A DNA stretch of 64,000 bases from assembly GCF_004016525.1 (NCBI RefSeq), contig NZ_SACJ01000013.1:48951-112950 (forward strand), written 5' to 3'. The translations under genes were made by a program, and so were the position numbers. Below, in pieces: positions 24,322 to 32,474 of the stretch. Every line of letters starts with the position of its first letter. Within the stretch, counting starts at the first letter, position 1. The stretch is from Flavobacterium sufflavum. GTDB taxonomy: Bacteria; Bacteroidota; Bacteroidia; Flavobacteriales; Flavobacteriaceae. The notes under the pieces are model-generated. The model did no database searches. It was not told the DNA's origin and saw nothing but the letters and a program-made list of their open reading frames with translations.

Positions 24322-26313
24322 TTAAACCAGTTGTTCCTGTAATTTTTTTATTTCATCCCTTAATTTGGCCGCTTGCATAAAGTCCAGTTCTTTAGCGGCT
24401 TTTTCCATTGATTTGCGCTTTTCACGAATGCGTTTTTCAATTTCTTCTTTCGATAAATATTCGTTTACGGCTTCGGCGGCAGTATTTAAAGTATGTCCCA
24501 ATTCGTATTCTACCAAAGGATTTTTGGTAAAAGCACTATCAATTTTCTTATTCAATGCCTGCGGAACAATATTGTTAGCAGTATTGAAATTAATCTGTTT
24601 GGTTCTGCGATAATTGGTTTCGTCAATTGTTTTTTGCATGCTGTCGGTGATTTTATCGGCATACATAATGGCTTTCCCGTTTAGGTTTCTCGCCGCACGA
24701 CCAATGGTTTGTGTCAATGAACGATGTGAACGCAAGAAACCTTCTTTATCCGCATCCAAAATGGCTACCAGCGAAACTTCGGGTAAATCCAATCCTTCAC
24801 GTAATAAGTTTACTCCAATCAGTACATCGAATAAACCTTTACGTAAATCCTGCATGATTTCGATACGCTCCAAAGTGTCCACATCCGAATGAATATAACG
24901 ACAACGAATAGAAACCTTAGCCAAATATTTGGCTAATTCTTCCGCCATTCTTTTGGTTAAAGTGGTGACTAAAACGCGTTCGTCCAGTTCGCAACGTTGT
25001 TGGATTTCTTCAATCAAATCATCAATTTGATTCAAACTTGGCCGGATTTCGATAATAGGATCCAATAATCCCGTTGGACGAATTACCTGTTCCACCACAA
25101 CACCTTCGGTTTTTTGTAATTCATAATCAGCCGGTGTTGCCGAAACATAAATCACCTGATTTTGCATCGCTTCAAATTCGTCAAATTTCAACGGGCGGTT
25201 GTCCATCGCTGCGGGAAGTCTAAAGCCGTATTCGACCAAATTTTCTTTTCGGCTTCTGTCGCCTCCGTACATGGCATGAACCTGGGAAAGCGTTACGTGA
25301 CTTTCGTCAACGACCATCAAATAATCTTTTGGGAAATAATCCAACAAACAGAATGGTCGTGTTCCGGCCTGTCTGCCATCGAGGTAACGGGAATAATTTT
25401 CGATTCCCGAACAATAACCCAATTCCCGAATCATTTCAAGGTCAAAATTGGTTCTTTCTTCCAGTCTTTTGGCTTCAAGATGTTTGCCTATTTCTTTAAA
25501 ATAATCGACTTGTTTGACCAAATCCTGTTGGATTTCCCAAATAGCACCTTGCAACACATCAGGAGAAGTCACAAACATATTAGCAGGATAGATAGTCAGT
25601 TTTTCGAATCGTTCAATCACTTTTGAAGTTTGTACATCAAAGCTTTCAATTTCTTCGATTTCGTCACCAAAAAAGTGAATGCGATAGGCATCATCTGCAT
25701 AACTTGGGAAAACTTCCACCGTATCACCTTTAATTCTGAAATTTCCAGGATTAAAATCGGCTTCGGTTCTGGAATATAAACTTTGTACTAAAGAGTGCAG
25801 TAATTTGGTTCTGGAGATTTCCTGATCTCTTTCGATAGCAATAACATTTTTTTGAAATTCCACGGGATTCCCGATACCGTAAAGGCAAGAAACCGAAGCT
25901 ACCACCAGAATGTCTCTTCGTCCTGAAAGCAGTGAAGAAGTGGTGCTTAAACGCATCTTTTCGAGCTCTTCGTTGATAGATAAATCTTTTTCGATGAAAA
26001 CCCCTGTAACAGGCATAAAAGCTTCAGGCTGGTAATAATCGTAATAAGAAACAAAGTATTCTACTGCATTATTAGGGAAAAATTGTTTGAATTCAGAATA
26101 CAACTGGGCTGCCAGGGTTTTGTTGTGTGCCAAAACCAACGTAGGTCTTTGCACTTCCTGAATGACATTGGCCACCGTAAACGTTTTTCCCGATCCTGTA
26201 ACTCCTAACAGTGTTTGGAATTTATCACCATCAATGATGCCTTGGGCTAATTTTTCAATAGCCTGTGGTTGGTCTCCCTTAGGTTGGTAATCGGATACGA
26301 CTTGGAAATTCAT
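24322..26313 (-). CDS. uvrB: UvrABC excinuclease subunit B
   Basis: DNA damage-recognition helicase of nucleotide excision repair, 663 residues, full length. Walker A 37-44 (GVTGSGKT), beta-hairpin region YYDYYQPEAFMP that inserts between strands, DESHVTLSQ (Walker B), helicase motifs VSATPADYEL and QTIGRAARN, and the C-terminal UVR motif (KRKSMEKAAKELDFMQAAKLRDEI) that contacts UvrC. uvrA and uvrC are not in the window. Convergent with the TerB-like gene with no room for a separate terminator. Confidence 0.97.
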   Translation of the reverse strand: MNFQVVSDYQPKGDQPQAIEKLAQGIIDGDKFQTLLGVTGSGKTFTVANVIQEVQRPTLVLAHNKTLAAQLYSEFKQFFPNNAVEYFVSYYDYYQPEAFMPVTGVFIEKDLSINEELEKMRLSTTSSLLSGRRDILVVASVSCLYGIGNPVEFQKNVIAIERDQEISRTKLLHSLVQSLYSRTEADFNPGNFRIKGDTVEVFPSYADDAYRIHFFGDEIEEIESFDVQTSKVIERFEKLTIYPANMFVTSPDVLQGAIWEIQQDLVKQVDYFKEIGKHLEAKRLEERTNFDLEMIRELGYCSGIENYSRYLDGRQAGTRPFCLLDYFPKDYLMVVDESHVTLSQVHAMYGGDRSRKENLVEYGFRLPAAMDNRPLKFDEFEAMQNQVIYVSATPADYELQKTEGVVVEQVIRPTGLLDPIIEIRPSLNQIDDLIEEIQQRCELDERVLVTTLTKRMAEELAKYLAKVSIRCRYIHSDVDTLERIEIMQDLRKGLFDVLIGVNLLREGLDLPEVSLVAILDADKEGFLRSHRSLTQTIGRAARNLNGKAIMYADKITDSMQKTIDETNYRRTKQINFNTANNIVPQALNKKIDSAFTKNPLVEYELGHTLNTAAEAVNEYLSKEEIEKRIREKRKSMEKAAKELDFMQAAKLRDEIKKLQEQLV

Positions 26314-26333
26314 CTATTTATATTGCTGAGTGG

Positions 26334-26341
26334 CAAAGGTA
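26334..26341 (-). promoter_or_regulatory. Candidate -7 box for uvrB
   Basis: TACCTTTG on the minus strand, 20 bases from the ATG. -33 not evident; no SOS-box palindrome seen. Confidence 0.45.
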
Positions 26342-26535
26342 CAAAGGAATTCAGGAAAAAAAAGTTTAGAAAAACTTAAAACTTTCAGGAGTTCTTTGAG
26401 ATTAATGCTAAAGGATTGCTGTTTTAATTTAGTTCCTTTCCAAGCCCCAGCTATACTCATTTCCTGCTTATCTCCCCAAAATATAAAACATAAGTTAAGT
26501 TGTTTTTTCGCATGTTTTAACTACGTATGTATACT

Positions 26536-26543
26536 TAATTTTG
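26536..26543 (+). promoter_or_regulatory. Candidate -7 box for the NrtA-like gene
   Basis: TAATTTTG, 27 bases before the ATG. Just upstream is the palindromic stretch TACGTATGTATA (26523-26534). No -33 box at 19 bases. Confidence 0.4.
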
Positions 26544-26570
26544 GTCGAGTAATAATTCAAAAATTGTAAT

Positions 26571-27950
26571 ATGAAAAAAACAATACTTAGATTATCATTA
26601 GTTGCGCTATTATCAATCTCTGTTTTAAGTTTTAAAAGCCCCCAAAAAACTAATGCAATTTTAATTAATCCGGAGACCTACCCTCCAAAGACCAAAAAAT
26701 TAAATTTAGAAAAACCCGATGTCATTTTAGGTTTTATAAAATTAACCGATATGGCACCATTGGCTATAGCCAAACATAAAGGTTTTTTTGAAGATGAGGG
26801 TTTAAATGTGACCTTGGAAGTACAGGCTAACTGGAGGGATATTTTTGACAAGGTTGTCGATAGCCAAATTGATGGAGCCCAAATGCTGGCAGGGCAACCC
26901 ATTGCAGCAGCAGTTGGTTGTGGAAGACAGGCCGAGTTGGTGACTCCATTTTCTATGGATTTAAATGGAAATGCGATTACGGTTTCCTATGATGTTTGGA
27001 ATAAAATTGTTGGTTACTTGCCACGTGAATACGGAGTGCCGGTGCATCCAATACCTGCTAGCGCTTTGTTGCCGGCTATTAGTTTATATAAGAAATTCAA
27101 TAACCCTTTTACAATGGGGATTGTTTCGCCTTATTCCGGTCATAATTATCAGTTGCGCTATTGGTTGGCTGCGGGAGGAATAAATCCGGGTTTTTATAAT
27201 AGTGCTAATACGCAAGTAGCCACTGCCGGGCAAGTGTTGTTATCAGTAATTGCCCCACCACAAATGCCTAGTTCTCTTCAATCTGGAGTTATTACCGGCT
27301 ATTGTGTAGGGGAGCCTTGGAATCAACAGGCAGTAGATCAAGGGATAGGAGTACCCATTATTGCCAGTAAGGATATTTGGAAAAATCATCCTGAGAAAGT
27401 ATTTGTGATGACCCGTGCATTTGTCAAGAAAAATCCAAATACGGCAATTGCCATTACAAAGGCATTAATTAAAGCCGGAAAATGGTTGGATGATCCTGAG
27501 AATAGAAAAGAAGCCACCCGAATATTATCTAAATCAGCTTATGTGGATGGTGAAAAAAGGGTAATCGATAATTCGATGTTGGGAACATTTGAGTTTGAAA
27601 AAGGAGATATCAGGTCTTTGCCGGATTTTAATGTTTTTTTTAGATACAATGCTACTTATCCTTATTATTCTGATGGAATTTGGTTTTTAACCCAGATGAG
27701 ACGCTGGGGGCAAATTGCAGAATCAAAGCCGGCAGACTGGTATGATTATAAAATCAGGGAAGTTTATAAACCTGAGATTTGGAATGCGGCTGCTAAACTA
27801 TTGGTGGATGAAGGATTTTTGACTAAGACCGATATTCCGGAAACAGACGGATATAGACCGCCAACCAAGGATTTTATAGATAATATGTATTACGATGGTA
27901 AAAAGCCTATTGAATATATCAACGGTTTTAAAATTGGGAATAAAAATTAA
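26571..27950 (+). CDS. NrtA/CmpA-type ABC transporter substrate-binding protein (orphan)
   Basis: 459 residues, exported (signal segment about 1-22), periplasmic nitrate/bicarbonate-type solute receptor. Features: VILGFIKLTDMAPLAIAKHKGFFEDEGL start of lobe 1, DGAQMLAGQPIAAA, PYSGHNYQLRYWLAAGGI, and TGYCVGEPWNQQAV with the ligand-contacting Glu; the NrtA-length C-terminal part (YYSDGIWFLTQMRRWGQ, DWYDYKIREVYKPEIW) is present. Neither permease (NrtB) nor ATPase (NrtC/D) follows: the next gene is on the other strand, behind a hairpin. No nitrate or nitrite reductase genes are in the window. It may work with a transporter encoded elsewhere or act as a sensor. Confidence 0.85.
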   Translation: MKKTILRLSLVALLSISVLSFKSPQKTNAILINPETYPPKTKKLNLEKPDVILGFIKLTDMAPLAIAKHKGFFEDEGLNVTLEVQANWRDIFDKVVDSQIDGAQMLAGQPIAAAVGCGRQAELVTPFSMDLNGNAITVSYDVWNKIVGYLPREYGVPVHPIPASALLPAISLYKKFNNPFTMGIVSPYSGHNYQLRYWLAAGGINPGFYNSANTQVATAGQVLLSVIAPPQMPSSLQSGVITGYCVGEPWNQQAVDQGIGVPIIASKDIWKNHPEKVFVMTRAFVKKNPNTAIAITKALIKAGKWLDDPENRKEATRILSKSAYVDGEKRVIDNSMLGTFEFEKGDIRSLPDFNVFFRYNATYPYYSDGIWFLTQMRRWGQIAESKPADWYDYKIREVYKPEIWNAAAKLLVDEGFLTKTDIPETDGYRPPTKDFIDNMYYDGKKPIEYINGFKIGNKN

Positions 27951-28019
27951 TTGTTTCTTAGAGCCTTTTATTTCTTTTTTAAAGGATGAAACTTAGACCT
28001 ATAGTTTTAAAAAAAAAAT

Positions 28020-28052
28020 ACACCCGACAGCTTTCTAAAGGCTGTCGGGTGT
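28020..28052 (-). terminator. Strong GC-rich hairpin between convergent genes
   Basis: Perfect 12-bp stem ACACCCGACAGC (28020-28031) / GCTGTCGGGTGT (28041-28052), 9-nt loop. The long T run is on the minus strand, so it mainly ends the YdeI-like gene. On the plus strand the T tract is poor. Confidence 0.8.
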
Positions 28053-28117
28053 TATAAAAATGATTAAAATCAAAAATCATTACCGTTAAGTTTGAGGTGT
28101 GCTTGTGAGGTTATTTT

Positions 28118-28696
28118 TTAATCATCCAAACCTTTTCCGTCCAGAATTTTATCCATATATTTTTCAATTCGGGCTTCGCGGGTTTTGGATTGTTTAGCCG
28201 AGGAGAAATATAACAGATAGGCTTTTTGACGCCCCGGTGTCAGGGCATAGAAAGCTTTGTTTAATTCGGGCATATCGTCTAAAATGGTTTTGAATTCTTC
28301 CGGCATATTGAATTCTTCGGTGGTTTTCATCACTACTTTTAGTCCTGCTTTTTCTATGGCAATGGCTTTGTTGATGTATTCCTTAATTACCGATTCCAGT
28401 TTCTCAATTTCTTCCACATTTTTGAACCTTATTTGGCGTCTGTCCTGAACATTTTCGGTTTGCTGAATGAGGATTCCTTTTTCGTCTTTCATTAGTACGC
28501 CTTTAAAGAAAAGTAAGGCGCAATAGTCTTTGAAACCGTGGATTAATACAATGTTGGCATTATCAAGAGTGTAGCAGGGATGCATCCATTTAAAATCTTC
28601 AGTTAAGTTGCATTCGAGTATAATTTCTCTCAGCAGTGTCATTTCATCCTGCCACTTTTTTGCTTTGCTTAAAAATTGCTCTACTTTGGGATTCAT
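28118..28696 (-). CDS. YdeI/OmpD-associated family protein with DUF1801 domain
   Basis: 192 residues, cytoplasmic. The N-terminal DUF1801-like domain (about 1-115) contains EDFKWMHPCYTLDNANIVLIHGFKDYCALLFFKG. The C-terminal YdeI-type helical region (about 125-190) contains EEFKTILDDMPELNKAFYALTPGRQKAYLLYFSSAKQSKTREARI, the usual family signature. The biochemical function is not known. Monocistronic. Confidence 0.85.
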   Translation of the reverse strand: MNPKVEQFLSKAKKWQDEMTLLREIILECNLTEDFKWMHPCYTLDNANIVLIHGFKDYCALLFFKGVLMKDEKGILIQQTENVQDRRQIRFKNVEEIEKLESVIKEYINKAIAIEKAGLKVVMKTTEEFNMPEEFKTILDDMPELNKAFYALTPGRQKAYLLYFSSAKQSKTREARIEKYMDKILDGKGLDD

Positions 28697-28740
28697 GGGA
28701 TTTTTAAATAAAAATTGTTTTTAATAGCTGGTTTGGTTGG

Positions 28741-28761
28741 GCACGGATTGCAAATCCGAGC
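28741..28761. repeat. REP-like palindrome next to an AT-rich gene
   Basis: GC-CGGATT and AATCCG-GC arms around GCA (GCaCGGATT / AATCCGaGC). GC-rich compared with its surroundings; 13 bases from the stop of the membrane protein gene. Its form recalls the short extragenic palindromes of Bacteroidota. Confidence 0.45.
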
Positions 28762-28773
28762 TGTCGGTTTTTT

Positions 28774-29508
28774 TTATTCTTCAATTACAAACATTTTCTT
28801 CTTTTTTAAGTCTGCTGAGTTTATATCTGAAAAATTAAGTTTGTTTTCTTTGGTTATAATAATTAAATGATAATTATTTGACTTTGAAAACTGAATTTTT
28901 GCAATTCCCTTTTCATTAGTTGTTGCTTTATATATTTCATAACTTTCTCTTAAACCAAATAATGGTTGCCTATATATTCTAACTTCAATAGTATCTCCAA
29001 ATTTCGGATTTTTTAGTTTATCGACAATTTTGATTTGAGCAAAGGTTAAATTCTTATTTTCAAATTTAGTTGGATAAGTTTCTTTTAAATTAAATGAACA
29101 TACCAAAAAGAGAAGTGTTGGAAGTGATATTATTAAATGTATGTTTTTTTGACTTTTGATTTTTAAATGATTTTTTGTCAAAACGATACATACTATAACA
29201 GACACAATTATAAAGAAAATAGTTGGAAAAAGCGATTTAGAAAAAAGTCCAAGAAACCAAAGTAAATAAATAAAACATAAAGTAAAACTAGAAACAAAAA
29301 ATCCCAATAACAAACTTAAAAATATGTCCCCTTTATAATATCTCATTAAGAAAATAGTATTAGTAGAGCCAAAACAAAATACTAATACATTATCAGCTTT
29401 TCCAATTAAGAGAATTGTTAAATATATTATTGGAAGTATTGTAATTATGTACAATATTGTCAAAATGATATATGGTAATAGTTTCTGATTTTCTCTCATA
29501 TTTCTCAA
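28774..29508 (-). CDS. Hypothetical membrane protein with a C-terminal beta-rich domain
   Basis: 244 residues; the ATG at 29508 or the one three codons later may be used. About five hydrophobic segments (near 12-35, 40-55, 63-88, 93-112 and 125-143) form a membrane half. The C-terminal 90 residues (KIVDKLKNPKFGDTIEVRIY, TTNEKGIAKIQFSKSNNYHLIII) look like a transthyretin- or CNA-B-like beta sandwich. I do not recognise the family. The gene is noticeably more AT-rich than its neighbours and lies between two palindromes (28741-28761 and 29553-29572), which suggests acquisition. Confidence 0.6.
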   Translation of the reverse strand: MRNMRENQKLLPYIILTILYIITILPIIYLTILLIGKADNVLVFCFGSTNTIFLMRYYKGDIFLSLLLGFFVSSFTLCFIYLLWFLGLFSKSLFPTIFFIIVSVIVCIVLTKNHLKIKSQKNIHLIISLPTLLFLVCSFNLKETYPTKFENKNLTFAQIKIVDKLKNPKFGDTIEVRIYRQPLFGLRESYEIYKATTNEKGIAKIQFSKSNNYHLIIITKENKLNFSDINSADLKKKKMFVIEE

Positions 29509-29552
29509 AATATCCTCGAACTCGTTTATACTAGCTGTACGATAGTCTCAAT

Positions 29553-29572
29553 AATCCTATTATGTTAGGATT
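29553..29572. repeat. Small hairpin upstream of the AT-rich membrane protein gene
   Basis: AATCCTA / TAGGATT, 7-bp perfect arms, 6-nt loop, no T run. Not an obvious terminator. With the palindrome at 28741 it brackets the membrane protein gene. Confidence 0.35.
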
Positions 29573-29642
29573 GAAGCCATAGAAAAGCTTATTAACTTTC
29601 GCTAATATATAGTTTTTATACAAATGAAGTAAGAAATTTTAA

Positions 29643-30632
29643 TTAAAAAACAGCCTTTTCCGCCTCGAATTTCCAGTTTTTTTGTTGGGTTTCGGTAAGA
29701 AAAGTCCAAGCAAGGATGCGGCTGATTTTTTGTCCTTGCGCCATATCGATGGTTTTTATTTGGGCAGCGTTTACTTTGTTTAAGATTTTGTAAAGGCTTT
29801 TAAGATGCGATTGTTTAGAAACCAGGGTTGTAAACCACAGACATTGCATAGGGTAGCGGGCGCTTTCGTAAATCATTTGGGTAATAAAGGCTAGTTCGCC
29901 ACCTTCGCACCACAATTCGGTGTTTTGACCGCCAAAATTCAAAACGGCTTTGCTTACTTTTTTATCGTTTAAATTATTGACTTTTCTAAGGCTGCCGTTG
30001 TTCGCTTCTTCGGCTGATTTATGAAAAGGAGGATTGCAAATCGTGAAGGCAAATTTATCTTGGGGCGTGATGATATTTTTAAAAATAAAACGGGATTCCA
30101 GTTGTTGTTGCAGACTGATAACATCAATCAGTTTTTCATTGGCTTCGATGATTTCGCTGCAATTGTCTAAGGCTTTTTCGTCAATGTCAGTGCCTACAAA
30201 ACTCCAATTGTAAACTGAATTTCCAATGATAGGGTAAATACAATTGGCTCCAACACCAATGTCAAGACCTTCAACTTCGGCTCCTGTTGGGATAATACCG
30301 TTGTTGCTTTCAGCCAGTAAATCAGCTATGTGATGGATGTAATCGGCTCTGCCGGGAATAGGTGGGCAAAGATAATCTTGGGGAATATCCCAGTTTTGAA
30401 TGTCGTAATAGCTAATTAATAATGCCTTGTTCAAGGTTTTTACCGCTTGAGGATTACTGAAATCGATTGTTTGCTTCGCCTGTTCGCTATCGCTCGAGTC
30501 TATTTGGTGTTCGTTAATGAAAACAAAGGGTTTTAATTCAGGACAATTTTCGATTAGTAAATTAAAATCATAACGTAATCGATGTTGGTTTCTTGGATGT
30601 AAACTGGTTTTCTCAGTAATTGCTTTAGACAT
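29643..30632 (-). CDS. rlmF: 23S rRNA (adenine(1618)-N(6))-methyltransferase
   Basis: 329 residues. A SAM-dependent N6-adenine methyltransferase acting on A1618 (E. coli numbering) of 23S rRNA. Visible features: the conserved opening LHPRNQHRLRYDFNLLIENCPEL, the SAM motif LDIGVGANCIYPIIG, VGTDIDEKAL, and the catalytic NPPFHKS (the NPPF motif of N6-adenine enzymes), then WCEGGELAFI. All are family hallmarks. Monocistronic with a very short predicted leader. Confidence 0.93.
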   Translation of the reverse strand: MSKAITEKTSLHPRNQHRLRYDFNLLIENCPELKPFVFINEHQIDSSDSEQAKQTIDFSNPQAVKTLNKALLISYYDIQNWDIPQDYLCPPIPGRADYIHHIADLLAESNNGIIPTGAEVEGLDIGVGANCIYPIIGNSVYNWSFVGTDIDEKALDNCSEIIEANEKLIDVISLQQQLESRFIFKNIITPQDKFAFTICNPPFHKSAEEANNGSLRKVNNLNDKKVSKAVLNFGGQNTELWCEGGELAFITQMIYESARYPMQCLWFTTLVSKQSHLKSLYKILNKVNAAQIKTIDMAQGQKISRILAWTFLTETQQKNWKFEAEKAVF

Positions 30633-30651
30633 TTTATTTTTAATTTCGCTG

Positions 30652-30659
30652 CAAAGGTA
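30652..30659 (-). promoter_or_regulatory. Candidate -7 box for rlmF
   Basis: TACCTTTG on the minus strand, 19 bases from the ATG. Confidence 0.45.
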
Positions 30660-30799
30660 CTGTTTTCAAATTTGTTTATAGCTAATACTTAGTTATTTGG
30701 GAGTTAATTTATTGCAGTTTTTTTGCAATGCAGATTTAAGAAATTGTAATGATTTTATAAATTTCTCTAATCAGTGTTGCTTTTTATTTTATGCATTGA

Positions 30800-31462
30800 T
30801 TAATCCATGCATTCCATCAGTAATAAATCGCCTTCGTTGTGCTCAATAATGACCAAACCATCCTGTACCACATGATTGCTGCTGCCTGTGCGATAACCAA
30901 TAGTCAGGCTGTCATCTTTTAAAGGATAGAATAGATTTTCAGAATGAATTCCGCTGACATGTCCTATCGGGATTAACGAAATAGGCGTATTGGCAGTGTA
31001 CCATTTTTCGAATTTTTTTGGTAACAAAAATACTTTCGAATGGTCGTCTAAGATTACAATTTTCAATTTGTCACGATAACGAACAATATTGGTCAGATTG
31101 GTAATGGTGTGATCGGCTCTTCTTCCGGTTGCCCATACCACGTTTGCCGCAGGAATATTGCGTTCAATTAAATAATCAAATGCTTTTTCTAAATCGGTTT
31201 TGTCCTGGTCGGGAGTATGTACAATTTCCAGTGGGTATTGTTTTTCTTTGTAATAGTTAGCATCGAAATCGCGGTCAAAATCACCTAATAAAACATCAAC
31301 TTTAATGTCCAGTTCCATCACGCGTTCTATGGCAGAATCCAATACAATTACCAGCGGTGACCATTCGAGTAATTGTCCTAATAATTCGGGATTACAGGCA
31401 GCTCCATTAGCAATGATTAAAGCAGGTTCTTGATCGTCGCGAACAATATGATGTGATGACAA
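30800..31462 (-). CDS. Thiamine pyrophosphokinase
   Basis: 220 residues. Converts thiamine plus ATP to thiamine diphosphate. N-terminal catalytic domain: LIIANGAACNPELL, VLDSAIERV, DVLLGDFDRD (metal-binding acidic loop), HTPDQDKTDLEKAFDYL (the conserved D-x-T-D-x-E/D motif), ATGRRADHTITNL. The C-terminal beta-sandwich binds thiamine (ISLIPIGHVSGI, TGSSNHV). No TPP riboswitch was seen upstream, fitting a salvage enzyme that is not feedback-regulated in that way. Confidence 0.9.
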   Translation of the reverse strand: MSSHHIVRDDQEPALIIANGAACNPELLGQLLEWSPLVIVLDSAIERVMELDIKVDVLLGDFDRDFDANYYKEKQYPLEIVHTPDQDKTDLEKAFDYLIERNIPAANVVWATGRRADHTITNLTNIVRYRDKLKIVILDDHSKVFLLPKKFEKWYTANTPISLIPIGHVSGIHSENLFYPLKDDSLTIGYRTGSSNHVVQDGLVIIEHNEGDLLLMECMD

Positions 31463-31503
31463 GGGAATGAAGATTTTAGATTAACGATTTCAGTACTGAG
31501 TTA

Positions 31504-31511
31504 CAAAGATA
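31504..31511 (-). promoter_or_regulatory. Candidate -7 box for the thiamine pyrophosphokinase gene
   Basis: TATCTTTG on the minus strand, 41 bases from the ATG. Confidence 0.4.
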
Positions 31512-31621
31512 GCTAATTGTTTTCGAATGTTTTTTGGCTTTGATTCATGGCTTTTTTAGCCACGGATTACAAAGATAAAAGGATTTAAATCACACCGACT
31601 TTTAGTTTGCTAATTAAAAAA

Positions 31622-32446
31622 TTATTGAACTACATAACGGCGCATATCGGATTCTCCAAGAGCAAAATAACCCAAAGGATAATTTTTTGGATTGGTACTG
31701 TTGCTGATATTTCCTCTCACGGTGGCAGGAGGAGTCTGGAATGGTCCGCCAGAATTATTACCCATGATACCAATTAAAATATTCATGTAATTGTAATATT
31801 GTTTGGATATTCCAAAGTGTGTGAGTTCAATAACATCGCCTTTTTTTAAATCGTCTTTTTGTGAGAGACTGAAAAATTCGTTCCCCTGAAAGAATTTATC
31901 GTCATCAACATTGTAATCTACAGAGGCCTGATTAGAATATTCGTAGCGATACAGATAGTAATTGTTTACAGTGGCAGGGTCATTAAAATAAGCCTTAATT
32001 TCAATATCTTTTCCTGTAAAACCGCCTTCGTTGTTTTGTTCAATTCGGGTAATTGGCGCCAGTGCCTGAAATATTTCTGTTGCGGTATAGGTTTCGCCAT
32101 TGTTAATGATTTTCAAGGTGTAGGTTTCGCCAATTTCCGGTACAAAATTAGTACAGCCATACTCTCCTGTGTTTGGAATTTCTACAAAATTAAAAACGGT
32201 ATTGTCGCTGTTTGCAATAGAAACTTTGGCTCCTGTTACAATAGGAACTTCGGTGTCATAATAAGCAGTGGTTGTGGTTAATTTTATTTTTTGCGCATTT
32301 CCAGAGCTGCCTTTGATCCAGCCAATGTTAGCTTCGACAACTAATAGGGGAGCAGCGGTGTCTAAATCTACGTTGACTACTTCTTCGCAGCTACTAAAAA
32401 GGCTGATTAAGATTAGCAAAAGGGGAAATAATATCTTTTTTTTCAT
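31622..32446 (-). CDS. DUF4249 lipoprotein, partner of the TonB-dependent receptor
   Basis: 274 residues with a lipoprotein signal (lipobox LFSSC, Cys near 20). The next residues EEVVNVDL are typical of DUF4249 proteins. The N-terminal part is an Ig-like/beta-sandwich region (LLVVEANIGWI, VTGAKVSIANSDN, TGEYGCTNFVPEIGETYTLKI). It follows the TonB receptor gene by 28 bases on the same strand. DUF4249 genes regularly follow such receptors in Bacteroidota, so a surface lipoprotein working with the receptor is likely. The ligand is unknown. Confidence 0.88.
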   Translation of the reverse strand: MKKKILFPLLLILISLFSSCEEVVNVDLDTAAPLLVVEANIGWIKGSSGNAQKIKLTTTTAYYDTEVPIVTGAKVSIANSDNTVFNFVEIPNTGEYGCTNFVPEIGETYTLKIINNGETYTATEIFQALAPITRIEQNNEGGFTGKDIEIKAYFNDPATVNNYYLYRYEYSNQASVDYNVDDDKFFQGNEFFSLSQKDDLKKGDVIELTHFGISKQYYNYMNILIGIMGNNSGGPFQTPPATVRGNISNSTNPKNYPLGYFALGESDMRRYVVQ

Positions 32447-32474
32447 AATAGTATCTTTTTCGAAAGGAAATCTT

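Noticed and set aside
25162..25626. 154-codon open frame opposite uvrB
   Set aside because: Lies wholly inside the conserved uvrB helicase core on the other strand; the sequence is uvrB codon shadow with no promoter or family match.
26571..27950. A complete nitrate uptake system
   Set aside because: Only the binding protein is present; no permease, ATPase or reductase gene lies in the window.
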